A stretch of 64,000 nt of DNA from Clostridia bacterium (GCA_017937655.1 JAGBDE010000030.1:1-64000); one strand, 5' to 3'. Counted from the first letter of the stretch, positions 23,966-34,078 are shown. Numbers and translations: made by a program. Notes: generated from the sequence alone by a model not told the origin.

Positions 23966-25642
23966 ATGAAAATGCCCAAGTGTTTCAGAAAGATGATCGC
24001 GGTGCTGATGGTTGTGCTGACGCTTTGCCCTTGCATTGCCAACGCAGCCTATGCCACGCTGGAATATGGCTCCCGGGGCAATGATGTGCTCAAGCTGCAG
24101 CAGGCTTTGAAAGCACTGGGCTATGACCCCAACGGCACCGACGGAAAATTTGGCCGGGGCACGGAGAAGGCCGTGAAGCAGTACCAAAAAGCGATGGGAC
24201 TGACGGCGGACGGTAAGGCAGGTAACAAGACTTTGACCAAGCTGTATGCGGAGGCGGAGGACAATTCCTCTAATTCTTCCACCGCTCCCATCGTGCCGGA
24301 CGTGACCGGCGGCCTCGCCACCTCCACTAACCCCAATACCATCAAGTATGGCGAAAGTGGCAGCCGGGTGCGGGAATTGCAGACCGCCCTGAAGCTGCTG
24401 GGCTATAACCCTGGCATCGTGGACGGAAAGTTTGGCAAGGGCACCCTGAGCGCGGTCATGGCCTTCCAGAAGGACAATGGTCTTACTGCCGACGGCCTGG
24501 CCGGAAGCCAGACCCAGCAGGTTCTTTACGCCAAGGCCGCACAGGTGTCCGGCAGCGGCAGCAGCTCTTCTGATAGTTCCTCGACTTCTGCACCCACCAC
24601 TTCCACCAGTTCCGGCTTCACCCGCACTTTGCGCCGGGGCTACACCGGCTCCGACGTGAAGGAAGTGCAGACCCGGCTGAAAGCCCTGGGCTATTACAAG
24701 CTGAATGTGGACGGCGTGTATGGCAATGGCTCCATCGCGGCTGTGAAGGCCTTCCAGAAGGCCAATGGATTGACTGCTGACGGTTTGGTGGGTAAGCAGA
24801 CCTATACGGCTCTATTTTCTGCCAGCGTTAACGGAAATACCAGTTCTCCTGAAACACCGGCCCCTGAAATCAGCAACACACCGGTTCCGCAGCCTACTCC
24901 CGATACCAGCGCATCTACTGGTACCTACGCAACTCTTTCCTATGGCGCAAAGGGCACGGAGGTCAAGAAGCTGCAGCAGGCCCTGAAGGATCTGAAGTAC
25001 AACGTGGGCGTGGACGGCGCGTACGGCGCGCTGACCCAGGCTGCGGTGCAGGCCTTCCAGAAGCGTAACGGCCTGACCCCAGACGGCGTGGCCGGCAGCA
25101 GCACCCTGGAGCTGCTTTACAGCGGCAAGGGCATCGAGGCCGACCCCAACGACGACAACGGCATGAGCCTGCCTGACGGCGTGGGCTACGCCGATGGCCC
25201 CAGCACCAGCCAGGTGCAGCTGCTGCACTGGTACAACCAGGTCAAGCCCACTGTGAAGGGCGGAAGCCGCCTGACCGTGTTCGACCCTGCCACCAACCTG
25301 CAGTGGACGCTGCGGGTGCTCAGCCCGGGCCGCCATTGCGACAGCGAGCCCCTCACCGCCACCGATACCAAGATCATGTATAAGGCCTTTGGCAACAAGA
25401 ACACCTGGACGCCCAAGCCCGTGTACGTTCTGCTGCCCGACGGCCGCTGGTCTCTGGCCACCACCCATAATGTTCCCCATGAAAGCCAGTCCATTAAGGA
25501 CAACGAATTCAACGGCCACCTGTGCGTGCACTTCCTGCGGGATATGGACGAGTGCAAGCAGAAGGATCCGGACTACGGCGTGACCAACCAGAACGCCATC
25601 CGCAAAAAGTGGAAGGAAATGACCGGCATTACCGTGGATTAA
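23966..25642 (+). CDS. Secreted protein with four peptidoglycan-binding domains and a C-terminal NGHxCxHF domain
   Basis: A 558-residue exported protein: signal peptide (about 1-28), four PG_binding_1 repeats (about 31-95, 118-185, 213-282 and 325-390), each with the pattern G..V..LQ..L..LGY....DG.FG..T..AV..FQ...GL.ADG, joined by Ser/Thr/Pro linkers, and a C-terminal domain of about 160 residues. That domain has [13 protein letters not shown], a Thr-His pair in TTHNVPH and [15 protein letters not shown] with His518, Cys520 and His522. The pattern suggests a hydrolase or transpeptidase-like site, but I cannot assign a known family. AAGGAGGAAA precedes the ATG; a terminator follows. It probably acts on or sits in the cell wall. 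Confidence 0.88.
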   Translation: MKMPKCFRKMIAVLMVVLTLCPCIANAAYATLEYGSRGNDVLKLQQALKALGYDPNGTDGKFGRGTEKAVKQYQKAMGLTADGKAGNKTLTKLYAEAEDNSSNSSTAPIVPDVTGGLATSTNPNTIKYGESGSRVRELQTALKLLGYNPGIVDGKFGKGTLSAVMAFQKDNGLTADGLAGSQTQQVLYAKAAQVSGSGSSSSDSSSTSAPTTSTSSGFTRTLRRGYTGSDVKEVQTRLKALGYYKLNVDGVYGNGSIAAVKAFQKANGLTADGLVGKQTYTALFSASVNGNTSSPETPAPEISNTPVPQPTPDTSASTGTYATLSYGAKGTEVKKLQQALKDLKYNVGVDGAYGALTQAAVQAFQKRNGLTPDGVAGSSTLELLYSGKGIEADPNDDNGMSLPDGVGYADGPSTSQVQLLHWYNQVKPTVKGGSRLTVFDPATNLQWTLRVLSPGRHCDSEPLTATDTKIMYKAFGNKNTWTPKPVYVLLPDGRWSLATTHNVPHESQSIKDNEFNGHLCVHFLRDMDECKQKDPDYGVTNQNAIRKKWKEMTGITVD

Positions 25643-25650
25643 CCAAGCAA

Positions 25651-25679
25651 GGGAAGAGGCTCCGGCCCCTTCCCTTTTT
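25651..25679 (+). terminator. Terminator of the peptidoglycan-binding protein gene
   Basis: GGGAAG-A-GG at 25651-25659 pairs with the CC-CC-TTCCC arm ending at 25675, followed by TTTTT. It lies just downstream of the stop. Confidence 0.8.
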
Positions 25680-25684
25680 CCATG

Positions 25685-25716
25685 AAAAAACAGGCGGTTC
25701 GCAAGTGAACTGCCTG
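25685..25716 (-). terminator. Terminator of the CNNM/CorC-type gene
   Basis: On the minus strand the stem is CAGGCAGTTC...GAACCGCCTG (25691-25716, one mismatch) followed by TTTTTT (complement of 25685-25690), 8 bases after the stop. Confidence 0.85.
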
Positions 25717-25723
25717 CTGTATT

Positions 25724-26977
25724 TTATTCCTTGGTTTCCGTCTCTTCCGCGGCGTGGGCTTCCACTTCAATCACGTGGCGGCCGTCCGCCTTGTTGACCT
25801 GGAAGTTCCAGCCTTCCCATTGGAAGCTGTCGCCGGGCTTGGGAACCTTCTCGGTCTGCTCCATGACCCAGCCGCCAAGGGTGCTGGCGTCGGTGTCCAG
25901 CTCCAGGTCCAGCTCGTCCTCCAGCTCATCCAGAGGCGTATCGCCGGAGAGAATGTAGGTGCCGTTGGCGGATTCCTTGATGTTGACGGTTTCTTCGTCG
26001 TGCTCGTCCCAGATCTCGCCTACCAGCTCTTCCAGAATATCCTCCATGGTGACGATGCCGGCGGTTCCGCCGTATTCGTCCGCCACAACGGCCATCTGGC
26101 TGTGGGTTTTCTGCATCAGTTTCAGGGTGCTGGAGATCTGCGCGGTTTCAGGCACGAACAGGGGCTTTTGCATGGCGTCGGCCAAAGAGCATTCGCCGGG
26201 CAGCACCTTTTGGAAATAATCCTTCTGGTGCAGGATGCCCACAATGTGATCCAGGCTTTCGTCATAGACCGGCATGCGGGAGTGGTTGCTCTCCTTGAGG
26301 ATGGCCACGATCTCGTCGTTGGTGGCGTCCTGGGGGATGCCGTCCACCCGGACCCGGGGAGTGAGGATATCGTAGAGGCTGCGGTCGTCAAACAGCTCGA
26401 TGGCGCTCTTGATCAGGTCGCTTTCCACCTCGCCCATGCCGCCCTCCTGGTGCACTTCGTCCACCAGGGTGAGAAGCTCGTCCTGGGAGAGGGTGCGGTC
26501 GCCCTTGAGCTTGAAAACCTTGCTCAGCAGCAGCTTCCACTTGCTAAACAGCCAGTTGATGGGGGTCAAGACCAGCATGAGCAGCTTCAGGATGGGGGTG
26601 ACCAGCATGGCGAATTTTTCCGGCATTTCCTTGGCGATGCTCTTGGGGGAGATCTCGCCGAAAATCAGCACCACGACGGTGATGACCGCAGTGGAAACGC
26701 TGACGCCGTTATCGCCCATGAGAGCCACGAAGAACACCGTGCCGATAGAGGCCAAAGCAATGTTGACGATGTTGTTGCCCACCAGCAGGGTGGAGAGCAA
26801 ATCGTCATAGCGCTCGGAAAGAGCCAGGGTGGTGGCGGCGCGCTTGTTGCCGCGGTCCGCCATGCTTTTCAGGCGGGTACGGTTGAGGGCGGAAAAAGCG
26901 GTTTCGGATGCGGAGAAAAAGCCAGAGAAGAGAACCAGCAGAACCATGATGACGATCTGCAACGACGGTGTGTCCAC
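25724..26977 (-). CDS. CNNM/CorC-family transporter (DUF21, two CBS domains, CorC_HlyC)
   Basis: A 417-residue membrane protein often annotated as a hemolysin, thought to export magnesium or other divalent cations. The N-terminal DUF21 domain (about 1-185) has four hydrophobic segments with [20 protein letters not shown] and [14 protein letters not shown]. Two CBS domains (about 205-325) follow, with [13 protein letters not shown] and [16 protein letters not shown] and [33 protein letters not shown]. The C-terminal transporter-associated domain ends the protein. It is preceded by GGAGAATTTTTTTCGTGG-type spacing from an AGGAGA site and lies 39 bases after xpt. The transported ion is not determined. 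Confidence 0.93.
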   Translation of the reverse strand: MDTPSLQIVIMVLLVLFSGFFSASETAFSALNRTRLKSMADRGNKRAATTLALSERYDDLLSTLLVGNNIVNIALASIGTVFFVALMGDNGVSVSTAVITVVVLIFGEISPKSIAKEMPEKFAMLVTPILKLLMLVLTPINWLFSKWKLLLSKVFKLKGDRTLSQDELLTLVDEVHQEGGMGEVESDLIKSAIELFDDRSLYDILTPRVRVDGIPQDATNDEIVAILKESNHSRMPVYDESLDHIVGILHQKDYFQKVLPGECSLADAMQKPLFVPETAQISSTLKLMQKTHSQMAVVADEYGGTAGIVTMEDILEELVGEIWDEHDEETVNIKESANGTYILSGDTPLDELEDELDLELDTDASTLGGWVMEQTEKVPKPGDSFQWEGWNFQVNKADGRHVIEVEAHAAEETETKE

Positions 26978-27016
26978 GAAAAAAATTCTCCTTTTCTTTG
27001 GTAGAGGGGATGGGCG

Positions 27017-27592
27017 TCAGTCTTCTACCAGAAGCTGACCGTCTCGGATGCCAATGATTTTTGCCAGAGCCACTACCTTGTAGCCGTCCTCTTCCAGTTT
27101 CTGGTGGCCGGGCTGGAAGGTCTTTTCCACGCAAACGCCAATGCCGATCACTTCAGCGCCGGCCTGGCAGACGATGTCGCACAGGCCCTGGGCGGCCTCG
27201 CCGTTGGCCAGGAAGTCGTCCACGATGAGCACCTTGGCGCCGGCAGGGATGTATTCCTTGGCTACCCGGACATGGTTTTCCACGCCGTGGGTGAAGCTGA
27301 ACACCGTGCTTTGATATACATCGCCGGTGACGTTACGGGTGCGGCTCTTTTTGGCAAACACCACAGGAACATTGCCGCAGGCCATGGCGGTGGTCAGGGC
27401 CGCAGCGATGCCGCTGGCTTCCACGGTCAGAACCAGATCGGGTTTTTCCGGCGCGAACGCATCCGCGAAGGCCTGTCCCATTTTCACATAGAGTTCCGTA
27501 TCCAAACGGTGATTCAGAAACATGTCTACCTTCACAATGTCCGTTCCAATGCCTTTGCCTTGTGCCTGAATGGCCTCAACCAGTTCCTTCAC
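27017..27592 (-). CDS. xpt: Xanthine phosphoribosyltransferase
   Basis: A 191-residue purine salvage enzyme that makes XMP from xanthine and PRPP. The family signature is KVLIVDDFLANGEAAQGL, the PRPP-binding loop, preceded by TVEASGIAAALTTA and VPVVFAKK. The length and sequence match bacterial Xpt closely. It has GGAGGCGG upstream and a TTGATT/TATAAT promoter, and the following gene is the CNNM/CorC transporter 39 bases on. No purine riboswitch is visible in its short leader, unlike xpt in B. subtilis. Confidence 0.96.
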   Translation of the reverse strand: MKELVEAIQAQGKGIGTDIVKVDMFLNHRLDTELYVKMGQAFADAFAPEKPDLVLTVEASGIAAALTTAMACGNVPVVFAKKSRTRNVTGDVYQSTVFSFTHGVENHVRVAKEYIPAGAKVLIVDDFLANGEAAQGLCDIVCQAGAEVIGIGVCVEKTFQPGHQKLEEDGYKVVALAKIIGIRDGQLLVED

Positions 27593-27623
27593 GGCAGCCG
27601 CCTCCTTAGTGGTAATAAAGCAT

Positions 27624-27652
27624 ATTATAAGAAGGTTTTAGTGCAAAATCAA
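27624..27652 (-). promoter_or_regulatory. Promoter of xpt
   Basis: On the minus strand, TTGATT (complement of 27647-27652) and perfect TATAAT (complement of 27624-27629) are 17 bases apart. The -35 box overlaps the end of the GH13 gene. Confidence 0.75.
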
Positions 27653-29383
27653 GCCCTCACCGCAAGAAAGAGCAATTTTCACGCAGCCGGACTGGACCTC
27701 CACCCCGGAGGAGGAGTACAGATCGGTAAGCATGCTCATATCCGCCATGCTTTCGGGCAGGGCGATCATGCCGCTGACCGGCTTGTCAGAGGTGTTGAGG
27801 ATGCACAGCAACTGCTGGTTTTTGTAGGTGCGCAGGTAGGCGTAGAGGCCGTTTTCTTCGATATGCCAGGTGCGGAAGGTGCCGTGGCGCAGGGCGGGGT
27901 ACTCCCGGCGCAGCTGGGCCAGCCGTGCGTAGTGCTTGAACATGGGATGACCGTCCACCTTGTCCCAGGGCATGGGGAAGCGGCAGAAGGGATCGTCCTC
28001 GCCTTCCATGGCCAGCTCGTCGCCGTAGTAGAGGATGGGGGAGCCGGGGAAGGTGAACTGGAAGAAGGACGCGGCTTTCTGCATTTCCACGCTGCCGCCG
28101 GCGCGGGTGCGCACACGGGCTGTATCGTGGGAATCCAGGAAGTTCCACAGCACTTCGTTCACATAATGGGGGTAGAGCATCAGGGCCCGATTATTGACCG
28201 CGTCAAATTCCTTGAGGCTGATCTTCTTATAGCACAGGCGGTTCCACACATTGCGGCTCCATACGTAGCTCATGGTGGAGTGGAACATATCGCCCAGGGT
28301 GAGCCACTGCCGGCTGTCGTCCCAGCATTCGGCTACCATCAGGCCTTCCGGATTTTCGCTGAGGATCATCTTGCGGAACTGCCGCCAGAAATCCGGCCAC
28401 ACTTCCGGGCTCACGTCCAGACGCCAGCCGTCCACATGGCAATTTTTCAGCCAGTAGCGGCCCACGTTCAGGAAATACTGGGCGCAGTCCGGGTTGCTCA
28501 GGTTCAGCTTGGGCATGTAGCGCCAATGGCCGAAGGTCTGATAGCCCCATTCGTCGGTGCCGTCAAAGAAGAACCAGTCCCGGTAGGGGGATGCCTCGCC
28601 CTTTTCCAGGGCGTCCTTGAAGGGGGCAAATTCCAGGCCGCAGTGGTTGAACACGCCGTCCAGCATCAGGCGCATGCCGTTGGCGTGGAGGGTGTCCGCC
28701 AGCTCCCGCAGGTCGTCCTCCGTGCCCAGCAGGGGATCCACCTGGAAATAGTCAAAGGTGTTGTAGCGGTGGGAGGTGTCGCTGAGGAAGAGGGGAGTGG
28801 TGTAGATCATTTCCACGCCCAGCTTTTTCAGGTGAGGCACCGCCTCGATGACGCCACGGATGTTGCCGCCGAAACGGAACTCATTCTGCACCCGGTCGCT
28901 GGTCCAGGGTTCCAGGCCCTCTTCGTATTCGCCGGCGCGGCGGAAGCGGTCGGGGAAGATCTCGTAGCCGATGACGCCCTGGGCCCATTCGGGAGCGGGC
29001 TCGGCGGGGTAAGCGTAAGCAAAGGCAAAGGCCTCGCTGACGTTTTCTTCATAGTCCCGGCCAAAATGCACGCCGGAAGCGTCCAGCTTGAACACCTGCT
29101 CGTCGCTTTCCAGCACAAACAGGTACTTTAGCCGGGGATCGTGGGGCTGGAAGGTGACTTCATACCAGTCGTGCCATTCATCGCTGCACACCACGCTCAT
29201 GGGGTAAATAAGGGGCTTCAGAAAGAAATCCGGGCCATCATAATTGCTGGTGACGTGGGCCTCCACATGGCTGAATTCGTCCTTGCCGGTGCGGATCCGC
29301 AGGGTCACGTCGCCCTCGGGGGTGGCGTAGCGGTACTCCAGCCAGGGCATGTGGTGGATGGAACCAAAATGAACGGTACGCAT
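27638..29383 (-). CDS. GH13 alpha-amylase family glycosidase (neopullulanase/cyclomaltodextrinase-like)
   Basis: A 581-residue cytoplasmic GH13 enzyme. An N-terminal beta domain (about 1-125, MRTVHFGSIHHMPWLEYR...) of the maltogenic amylase type precedes the barrel. The four conserved regions are visible: DGVFNHCG (I), GWRLDVSPEV (II, catalytic Asp), VAECWDD (III, catalytic Glu) and NFLDSHDTAR (IV, transition-state Asp). No signal peptide is seen, so it probably degrades imported maltodextrins. The N-terminal domain points to the neopullulanase/cyclomaltodextrinase group. It lies 22 bases after the LacI-type regulator on the same strand, and the LacI operator lies upstream of both. Confidence 0.92.
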   Translation of the reverse strand: MRTVHFGSIHHMPWLEYRYATPEGDVTLRIRTGKDEFSHVEAHVTSNYDGPDFFLKPLIYPMSVVCSDEWHDWYEVTFQPHDPRLKYLFVLESDEQVFKLDASGVHFGRDYEENVSEAFAFAYAYPAEPAPEWAQGVIGYEIFPDRFRRAGEYEEGLEPWTSDRVQNEFRFGGNIRGVIEAVPHLKKLGVEMIYTTPLFLSDTSHRYNTFDYFQVDPLLGTEDDLRELADTLHANGMRLMLDGVFNHCGLEFAPFKDALEKGEASPYRDWFFFDGTDEWGYQTFGHWRYMPKLNLSNPDCAQYFLNVGRYWLKNCHVDGWRLDVSPEVWPDFWRQFRKMILSENPEGLMVAECWDDSRQWLTLGDMFHSTMSYVWSRNVWNRLCYKKISLKEFDAVNNRALMLYPHYVNEVLWNFLDSHDTARVRTRAGGSVEMQKAASFFQFTFPGSPILYYGDELAMEGEDDPFCRFPMPWDKVDGHPMFKHYARLAQLRREYPALRHGTFRTWHIEENGLYAYLRTYKNQQLLCILNTSDKPVSGMIALPESMADMSMLTDLYSSSGVEVQSGCVKIALSCGEGLILH

Positions 29384-29405
29384 GGAAAAAATCCTCCTGT
29401 GTAAA

Positions 29406-30410
29406 TCAGTTGATGGGGGCGACGCTGCCGCGCTCCTTGAGCAGGAAGGGTACCTCCACGCAGAGGGGGCACTCCTTCTCGGAAATCAGGTCCAGCACCA
29501 TTTCCATGGCGCTGGCGCCCAGCTGGTAGGGGTTGACGTCAAAGGAAGTCAAAGGCGGGTTGTTCAGCTTGCCGGCCATGGTGTTGTTGAAGCTGATCAG
29601 GCTTACGTCCTCCGGCACGGAAAGGCCCAGGGACTGCAGGCAGGCGCACAGGGCGATGGCCTGATTATCGTCCATGCAGACCACGGCGGTGGGGCGATCC
29701 GGGTCGCGGAAGATGGACAGCAGCACTTCCTGGTCCGTATCATCGTTGAGGAAGCGGGTGGGCACCACCCATTCCCGGCGGAAGGGAATGCCGCTTTTCG
29801 CCAGGGCTTGCTCGTAGCCCTTGCGGCGGTCAGAGGTCACCACAAACTGCTTGTCATAGCCCAGCAGCATGATTTTCCGGTGGCCCCGGTCGATCAGGTA
29901 CCGGGTGGCTTCCTCGCCCACGCTGACGTTGTTGTTGTCCACGTGGTAGCAGTCGGACTCTGTGGGCGGGCGGCCGATGACCACGGCGGGAAGGCCATGC
30001 AGGGGAGGAAGCTCCTCCTGAGCGGCCAGCAGCACCAGGCCGCTGACGTAGCCGCTGTCCGCCAGCAGGTTGACCACATCCGTGGTGGACTGGCCTTCCT
30101 TGCCGGTGCCCATGAGCACGTAGTGGTTGCGCTCGGCGGCTACCTGGCCCAGCCCCTGCAGCGCCTTGGGATAGAAGGGGTGGGAAAGGCTGTGGGACAG
30201 ATTGGCGGGAAACACCACGCCAATGACCCGGGTCTGGCGGTTAACCAGGCTGCGGGCCATCTGGTTGGGCCGAAAGCCCATATCGTCCGCAATTTGCCGG
30301 ATGCGGTCGCGCACCGCCTGGCTGATGCGGGGGTTATTCTGCAGGGCACGGCTCACCGTAGAGGGGGATACACCGGCCTCTTTTGCCACGTCTTTAATGG
30401 TCACCTTCAT
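29406..30410 (-). CDS. LacI-family transcriptional regulator
   Basis: A 334-residue repressor. The N-terminus (about 1-60) is a LacI helix-turn-helix and hinge, VTIKDVAKEAGVSPSTVSRALQNNPRI, and the rest is a periplasmic-binding-protein-like effector domain. The ATG at 30410 is chosen over a more upstream start because AAAGGAGG lies 8-12 bases before it and the longer frame lacks a site. The gene overlaps nothing; the GH13 enzyme follows 22 bases on. Its promoter carries an adjacent perfect palindrome, so autoregulation and sugar-controlled expression of the enzyme are likely. The inducer is probably a maltodextrin-related sugar, by context. Confidence 0.92.
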   Translation of the reverse strand: MKVTIKDVAKEAGVSPSTVSRALQNNPRISQAVRDRIRQIADDMGFRPNQMARSLVNRQTRVIGVVFPANLSHSLSHPFYPKALQGLGQVAAERNHYVLMGTGKEGQSTTDVVNLLADSGYVSGLVLLAAQEELPPLHGLPAVVIGRPPTESDCYHVDNNNVSVGEEATRYLIDRGHRKIMLLGYDKQFVVTSDRRKGYEQALAKSGIPFRREWVVPTRFLNDDTDQEVLLSIFRDPDRPTAVVCMDDNQAIALCACLQSLGLSVPEDVSLISFNNTMAGKLNNPPLTSFDVNPYQLGASAMEMVLDLISEKECPLCVEVPFLLKERGSVAPIN

Positions 30411-30448
30411 AATGACAGGAAACCTCCTTTGCAGGAATATCGAGATGT

Positions 30449-30492
30449 GCAAACGTTTGTTTTACTATACATCTTATGAATGAAAATGTCAA
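30449..30492 (-). promoter_or_regulatory. Promoter and operator of the LacI-GH13 operon
   Basis: On the minus strand TTGACA (complement of 30487-30492), a 17-base spacer and TATAGT (complement of 30464-30469). Overlapping the start point is the palindrome CAAACGTTTG (30450-30459), a typical LacI/GalR-type half-site pair with the central CG. Confidence 0.85.
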
Positions 30493-30516
30493 GTTTTCCT
30501 TCCAATAATAGGAAAA

Positions 30517-31773
30517 TTATACTGGATGATCCTCCAGACGCTCAATATCCGCCCCCAGAATGCGCAGTTTTTCCGGCAGATTCTGGTATCCCCGCTCGAT
30601 GTGCCCGGCGGGATCGTTGAGGATGGTCTCGCCCTCTGCCAGAAGGCCGGCCAGCATCAAGGCAGCCCCGGCCCGCAGATCCGTGCTGCGCACCTGGCCG
30701 CCCTTGAGGGTATGGCCGCCTTCCACCAGCGCCACATTGCCCTCCACCCGGATGTGGGCCCCCAGGCGGCTCAGCTCGGCGATGTGCATGAAGCGGTTCT
30801 CGAACACGGTTTCGTGGATCATGCTGGAGCCGTGGCAGCGCAGGGCCACCACGGTCATGGGGGCCTGCATGTCCGTTGGGAAGCCCGGATAAGCTAAGGT
30901 GCGCACGTCAAAAGGCGTGACGGCCGAGCCGTTGAGCCGGATGCCCACATGGGTCTCCCGGATGCCCACGCCGGTTTCTGCCAGCTTAAATAGCAGAGAT
31001 CTCAGGTGCTCCGCGCAGGCGCCGCGGATGAGCACGCTGCCCTCGGTGATGGCGGCGGCGCAGAGCAAGGTTCCTGCCTCGATCCGGTCGGGAATGGGGT
31101 GATACACCGCGCCGTGGAGCCGTTCCACCCCTGATATGGTGATGGTGCCGGTGCCTGCGCCGGAAATGTTGGCGCCCATGCGGTTCAGGCATTGGGCCAG
31201 ATCGACGATCTCCGGCTCCTTGGCGGCGTTTTCCAGCACGGTGACGCCCTTGGCCAGCACGGAGGCCATCATCAGGTTTTCCGTGGCGCCCACGCTGGGC
31301 AGATCCAGGTAGATATGTCCGCCCGTAAGCTGTCCGGACAGCTGCCGCTTGCCGCCCACGGGCCAGATCTGCGCACCCAGGCTCTGGAAGCCCTTCAAAT
31401 GCAGATCGATAGGCCTTTGGCCGATGGCGCATCCCCCGGGCAGGCCCACGCAGGCGCTGCCGCAGCGGGCCAGGATCGGCCCCAGAATCAGGATGCTGGC
31501 CCGGAGCTTGCGCATGTTTTCCTCATGCCGCGGACTTTGCGGGTGCAGCGCACAGACGGATACGTCGTTGCCGTTGCGAACCACCTCCGCGCCGCAGTCC
31601 CGGAGAATGCTGAGGAGAATATCCACGTCGGTAATCTGGGGCACGTCCTTGATGACCAGCGGCTCCTGGGTCAAAAGCCCCGCTGCCAGCAGGGGCAGTA
31701 CAGCGTTCTTTGCGGTGCACAGCTCCACCTCGCCGCTGAGGCTCCTGGTGTGCCGTATCAGATAAGTGGCCAT
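30517..31773 (-). CDS. murA: UDP-N-acetylglucosamine 1-carboxyvinyltransferase (MurA)
   Basis: First committed step of peptidoglycan synthesis: enolpyruvyl transfer from PEP to UDP-GlcNAc. The 418-residue product has KNAVLPLLAAGLL near the N-terminus and the fosfomycin-sensitive active-site Cys115 in LPGGCAIGQRPIDLH (111-125). The ATG at 31773 follows GGGAGGAATGCG; the longer upstream frame has no site and lies in a region with a short overlapping ORF. MurA sits alone on the minus strand, divergent from uvrB. The presence of Cys at position 115 implies fosfomycin sensitivity, as a general property of the family. Confidence 0.95.
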   Translation of the reverse strand: MATYLIRHTRSLSGEVELCTAKNAVLPLLAAGLLTQEPLVIKDVPQITDVDILLSILRDCGAEVVRNGNDVSVCALHPQSPRHEENMRKLRASILILGPILARCGSACVGLPGGCAIGQRPIDLHLKGFQSLGAQIWPVGGKRQLSGQLTGGHIYLDLPSVGATENLMMASVLAKGVTVLENAAKEPEIVDLAQCLNRMGANISGAGTGTITISGVERLHGAVYHPIPDRIEAGTLLCAAAITEGSVLIRGACAEHLRSLLFKLAETGVGIRETHVGIRLNGSAVTPFDVRTLAYPGFPTDMQAPMTVVALRCHGSSMIHETVFENRFMHIAELSRLGAHIRVEGNVALVEGGHTLKGGQVRSTDLRAGAALMLAGLLAEGETILNDPAGHIERGYQNLPEKLRILGADIERLEDHPV

Positions 31774-31826
31774 TTCGCATTCCTCCCGGCCTGGGAGGAA
31801 CCAAGATTTATCAATGCTTTGCGCAT
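31758..31826 (-). CDS. Candidate short upstream ORF overlapping the murA start
   Basis: A 22-codon open frame (MRKALINLGSSQAGRNAKW...) begins at 31826 with a near-perfect CAGGAGGG site at 31833-31840 and ends inside murA at 31758, in a different frame from murA. Its own SD is stronger than that of murA. It could be a leader peptide or a translational coupler, or a chance occurrence. No homolog is recognised. Confidence 0.35.
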   Translation of the reverse strand: MRKALINLGSSQAGRNAKWPLI

Positions 31827-31997
31827 GTTCATCCCTCCTGTAGCCCACATTGTGGCCCGGCCGGCTCACAACCATGAGCTGTGGAAAGGTTTTTCAGCGG
31901 CGGAGGAACCGTTCGCCCTGGAAGGGGTTGACAGTATATCGGCCGAAAAACGTTTAGAAATCAGGGTTTCCATGCCGATAGTTGGTTTTTTTTCATC

Positions 31998-32026
31998 TTT
32001 ACCGACTCTGGAAACCATGCTATAAT
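31998..32026 (+). promoter_or_regulatory. Promoter of uvrB
   Basis: TTTACC at 31998-32003 and perfect TATAAT at 32021-32026 with 17-base spacing, 42 bases before the uvrB start. I see no LexA-type inverted repeat around it. Confidence 0.75.
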
Positions 32027-32068
32027 GACCCCATCATCTTGAAACACTTGCGTTGGAAAGGAAACATC

Positions 32069-34078
32069 ATGGATCGATTTGTGCTGAAGGCTCCCTATGA
32101 ACCCCGGGGCGACCAGCCCGCCGCCATTGACTCGCTGGCAAAGGGCGTTCTGGACGGGAAGAAGCATCAGGTGCTGCTGGGCGTGACCGGCAGCGGCAAA
32201 ACTTTTACCATGGCGTCCGTCATTGAGCGGGTGCAAAAGCCCACGCTGGTTCTGGCCCACAACAAGACCCTGGCCGCCCAGCTTTGCAGCGAGCTGCGCG
32301 CCTTTTTCCCGGACAGCGCCGTGGAATACTTTGTTTCCTATTACGATTATTACCAGCCCGAGGCCTACATCGCCGCCAGCGATACCTACATTGAAAAGGA
32401 CGCGTCCATCAATGAGGAAATCGACCGGCTGCGCCACAGCGCCACCGCAGCCGTTCGCGAGCGGAAGGACGTGATCATCGTTGCCAGCGTCAGCTGCATC
32501 TATTCCATGGGCGACCCCAGCGAATACGAGGGCATGATGGTCAGCATGCGGCCGGGCATGGAAATCGGCCGGAACCAGCTGATTGAGCGGCTGATTGAGA
32601 TCCAGTACGAGCGCAGCGATTTTGAGTTCACCCGCGGCAGCTTCCGGGTCAAGGGCGACGTTTTGGAGATCATCCCCGCCAGCGAGCGGGAGCACGCCCT
32701 GCGTATTGAGTTTTTTGGCGACGAGATTGAGCGCATCCGCGAGATAGACGCCATTTCCGGCGCGGTGATCTCCAACCTGGAGCACGCCATGGTGTTCCCG
32801 GCCACCCACTACGCCATGGACCGGGAGAAGATGAACCGCAACCTGGATCAGATCGAGATCGACCTGGAAAAGCGGGTCAAGGAGCTGGAGGACGAAAACC
32901 AGCCCCTCTATGCCATGCGCCTCCGGCAGCGCACCAATTACGACCTGGAAATGATGCGGCAGATCGGCTTTTGCACGGGCATCGAGAACTACAGCCGGTA
33001 TTTTGACGGCCGCCAGCCCGGCGACGCCCCCTTTTGTCTCCTGGACTACTTCCCGGACGATTTTCTGCTCATCATCGACGAAAGCCACGTGACCATTCCC
33101 CAGGTCAGGGCCATGTACAACGGCGACCACATGCGCAAGAAAAATCTGGTGGACTACGGCTTCCGCCTGCCGTCGGCCTACGATAACCGCCCCCTTGTGT
33201 TTGACGAGTTTTTGCAGCGCATCCACCAGGTGATCTACGTCAGCGCCACCCCTGCGCCCTACGAGCTGGGAGTGGCGGAAAACGTGGTGGAGCAGATCAT
33301 CCGCCCCACGGGCCTCATCGACCCGCTGATCCTTTTGCGCCCCGCCACCGGCCAGGTGGACGACCTGATCGGTGAGATCCATAAGACGGTGGACAAGGGA
33401 GAAAGGGTACTGGTGACCACCCTGACAAAGCGCATGGCGGAAAGCCTGACCGATTATCTGAAAAACCTGGGCATCCGGGTCAGGTACCTCCACAGCGACA
33501 TCCAGACCATGGAGCGCACCCAGCTGATCCGCGACCTGCGCCTGGGCGAGTACGACGTGCTGGTGGGCATCAACCTGCTCCGCGAGGGCCTGGACATGCC
33601 GGAAGTGAGCCTGGTGGCCATCATGGACGCGGACAAGGAGGGCTTCCTGCGCAGCGAGACCAGCCTGATCCAGACCATCGGCCGCGCCGCCCGCAACGTG
33701 GACGGCCGGGTCATCCTTTACGGCGACGTGCTGACCGAGAGCATGGAAAAGGCCATGAACGAAACCAACCGCCGCCGGGCTTTGCAGCAGGCTTACAACG
33801 AGCTGCACGGCATCACCCCGCAAAGCGTCAAGAGCACGGTGCAGGCGTTGCTGCGCATCACCGAGGACATGAAGAAGGGCGCGCCGGAATCCATGAGCGA
33901 GGAAGAACTCCAGTCCCTGATGAAGTCCATCGAGGATCAGATGCTGTCCGCCGCCAAGGCCCTGGACTTCGAGAAGGCCGCCAAGCTGCGTGACGAATTG
34001 TTCCAGCTCAAGGGCGAAAGCAAGGAGCAGATCATTCACAAACCGCAACGAATGCGGCACCGCAGGAAGAAAATGTGA
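32069..34078 (+). CDS. uvrB: UvrB, excinuclease ABC subunit B
   Basis: Damage-recognition helicase-like subunit of nucleotide excision repair. The 669-residue product has [12 protein letters not shown] (Walker A, about 36-47), the [15 protein letters not shown] beta-hairpin that inserts into the [14 protein letters not shown] (Walker B), [14 protein letters not shown] and QTIGRAARN helicase motifs and a C-terminal UVR/UvrC-binding coil ([29 protein letters not shown]). The ATG at 32069 follows GGAAAGGAAAC. The gene is divergent from murA. It stands alone; uvrA is not in the window. Confidence 0.97.
   Translation: MDRFVLKAPYEPRGDQPAAIDSLAKGVLDGKKHQVLLGVTGSGKTFTMASVIERVQKPTLVLAHNKTLAAQLCSELRAFFPDSAVEYFVSYYDYYQPEAYIAASDTYIEKDASINEEIDRLRHSATAAVRERKDVIIVASVSCIYSMGDPSEYEGMMVSMRPGMEIGRNQLIERLIEIQYERSDFEFTRGSFRVKGDVLEIIPASEREHALRIEFFGDEIERIREIDAISGAVISNLEHAMVFPATHYAMDREKMNRNLDQIEIDLEKRVKELEDENQPLYAMRLRQRTNYDLEMMRQIGFCTGIENYSRYFDGRQPGDAPFCLLDYFPDDFLLIIDESHVTIPQVRAMYNGDHMRKKNLVDYGFRLPSAYDNRPLVFDEFLQRIHQVIYVSATPAPYELGVAENVVEQIIRPTGLIDPLILLRPATGQVDDLIGEIHKTVDKGERVLVTTLTKRMAESLTDYLKNLGIRVRYLHSDIQTMERTQLIRDLRLGEYDVLVGINLLREGLDMPEVSLVAIMDADKEGFLRSETSLIQTIGRAARNVDGRVILYGDVLTESMEKAMNETNRRRALQQAYNELHGITPQSVKSTVQALLRITEDMKKGAPESMSEEELQSLMKSIEDQMLSAAKALDFEKAAKLRDELFQLKGESKEQIIHKPQRMRHRRKKM

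Noticed and set aside
27593-27652. Purine riboswitch upstream of xpt
   Set aside because: The promoter lies close to the start and no aptamer-like three-way junction fits in the leader.
31900-32068. LexA/SOS box upstream of uvrB
   Set aside because: No CGAAC-N4-GTTCG-type inverted repeat is visible near the promoter.
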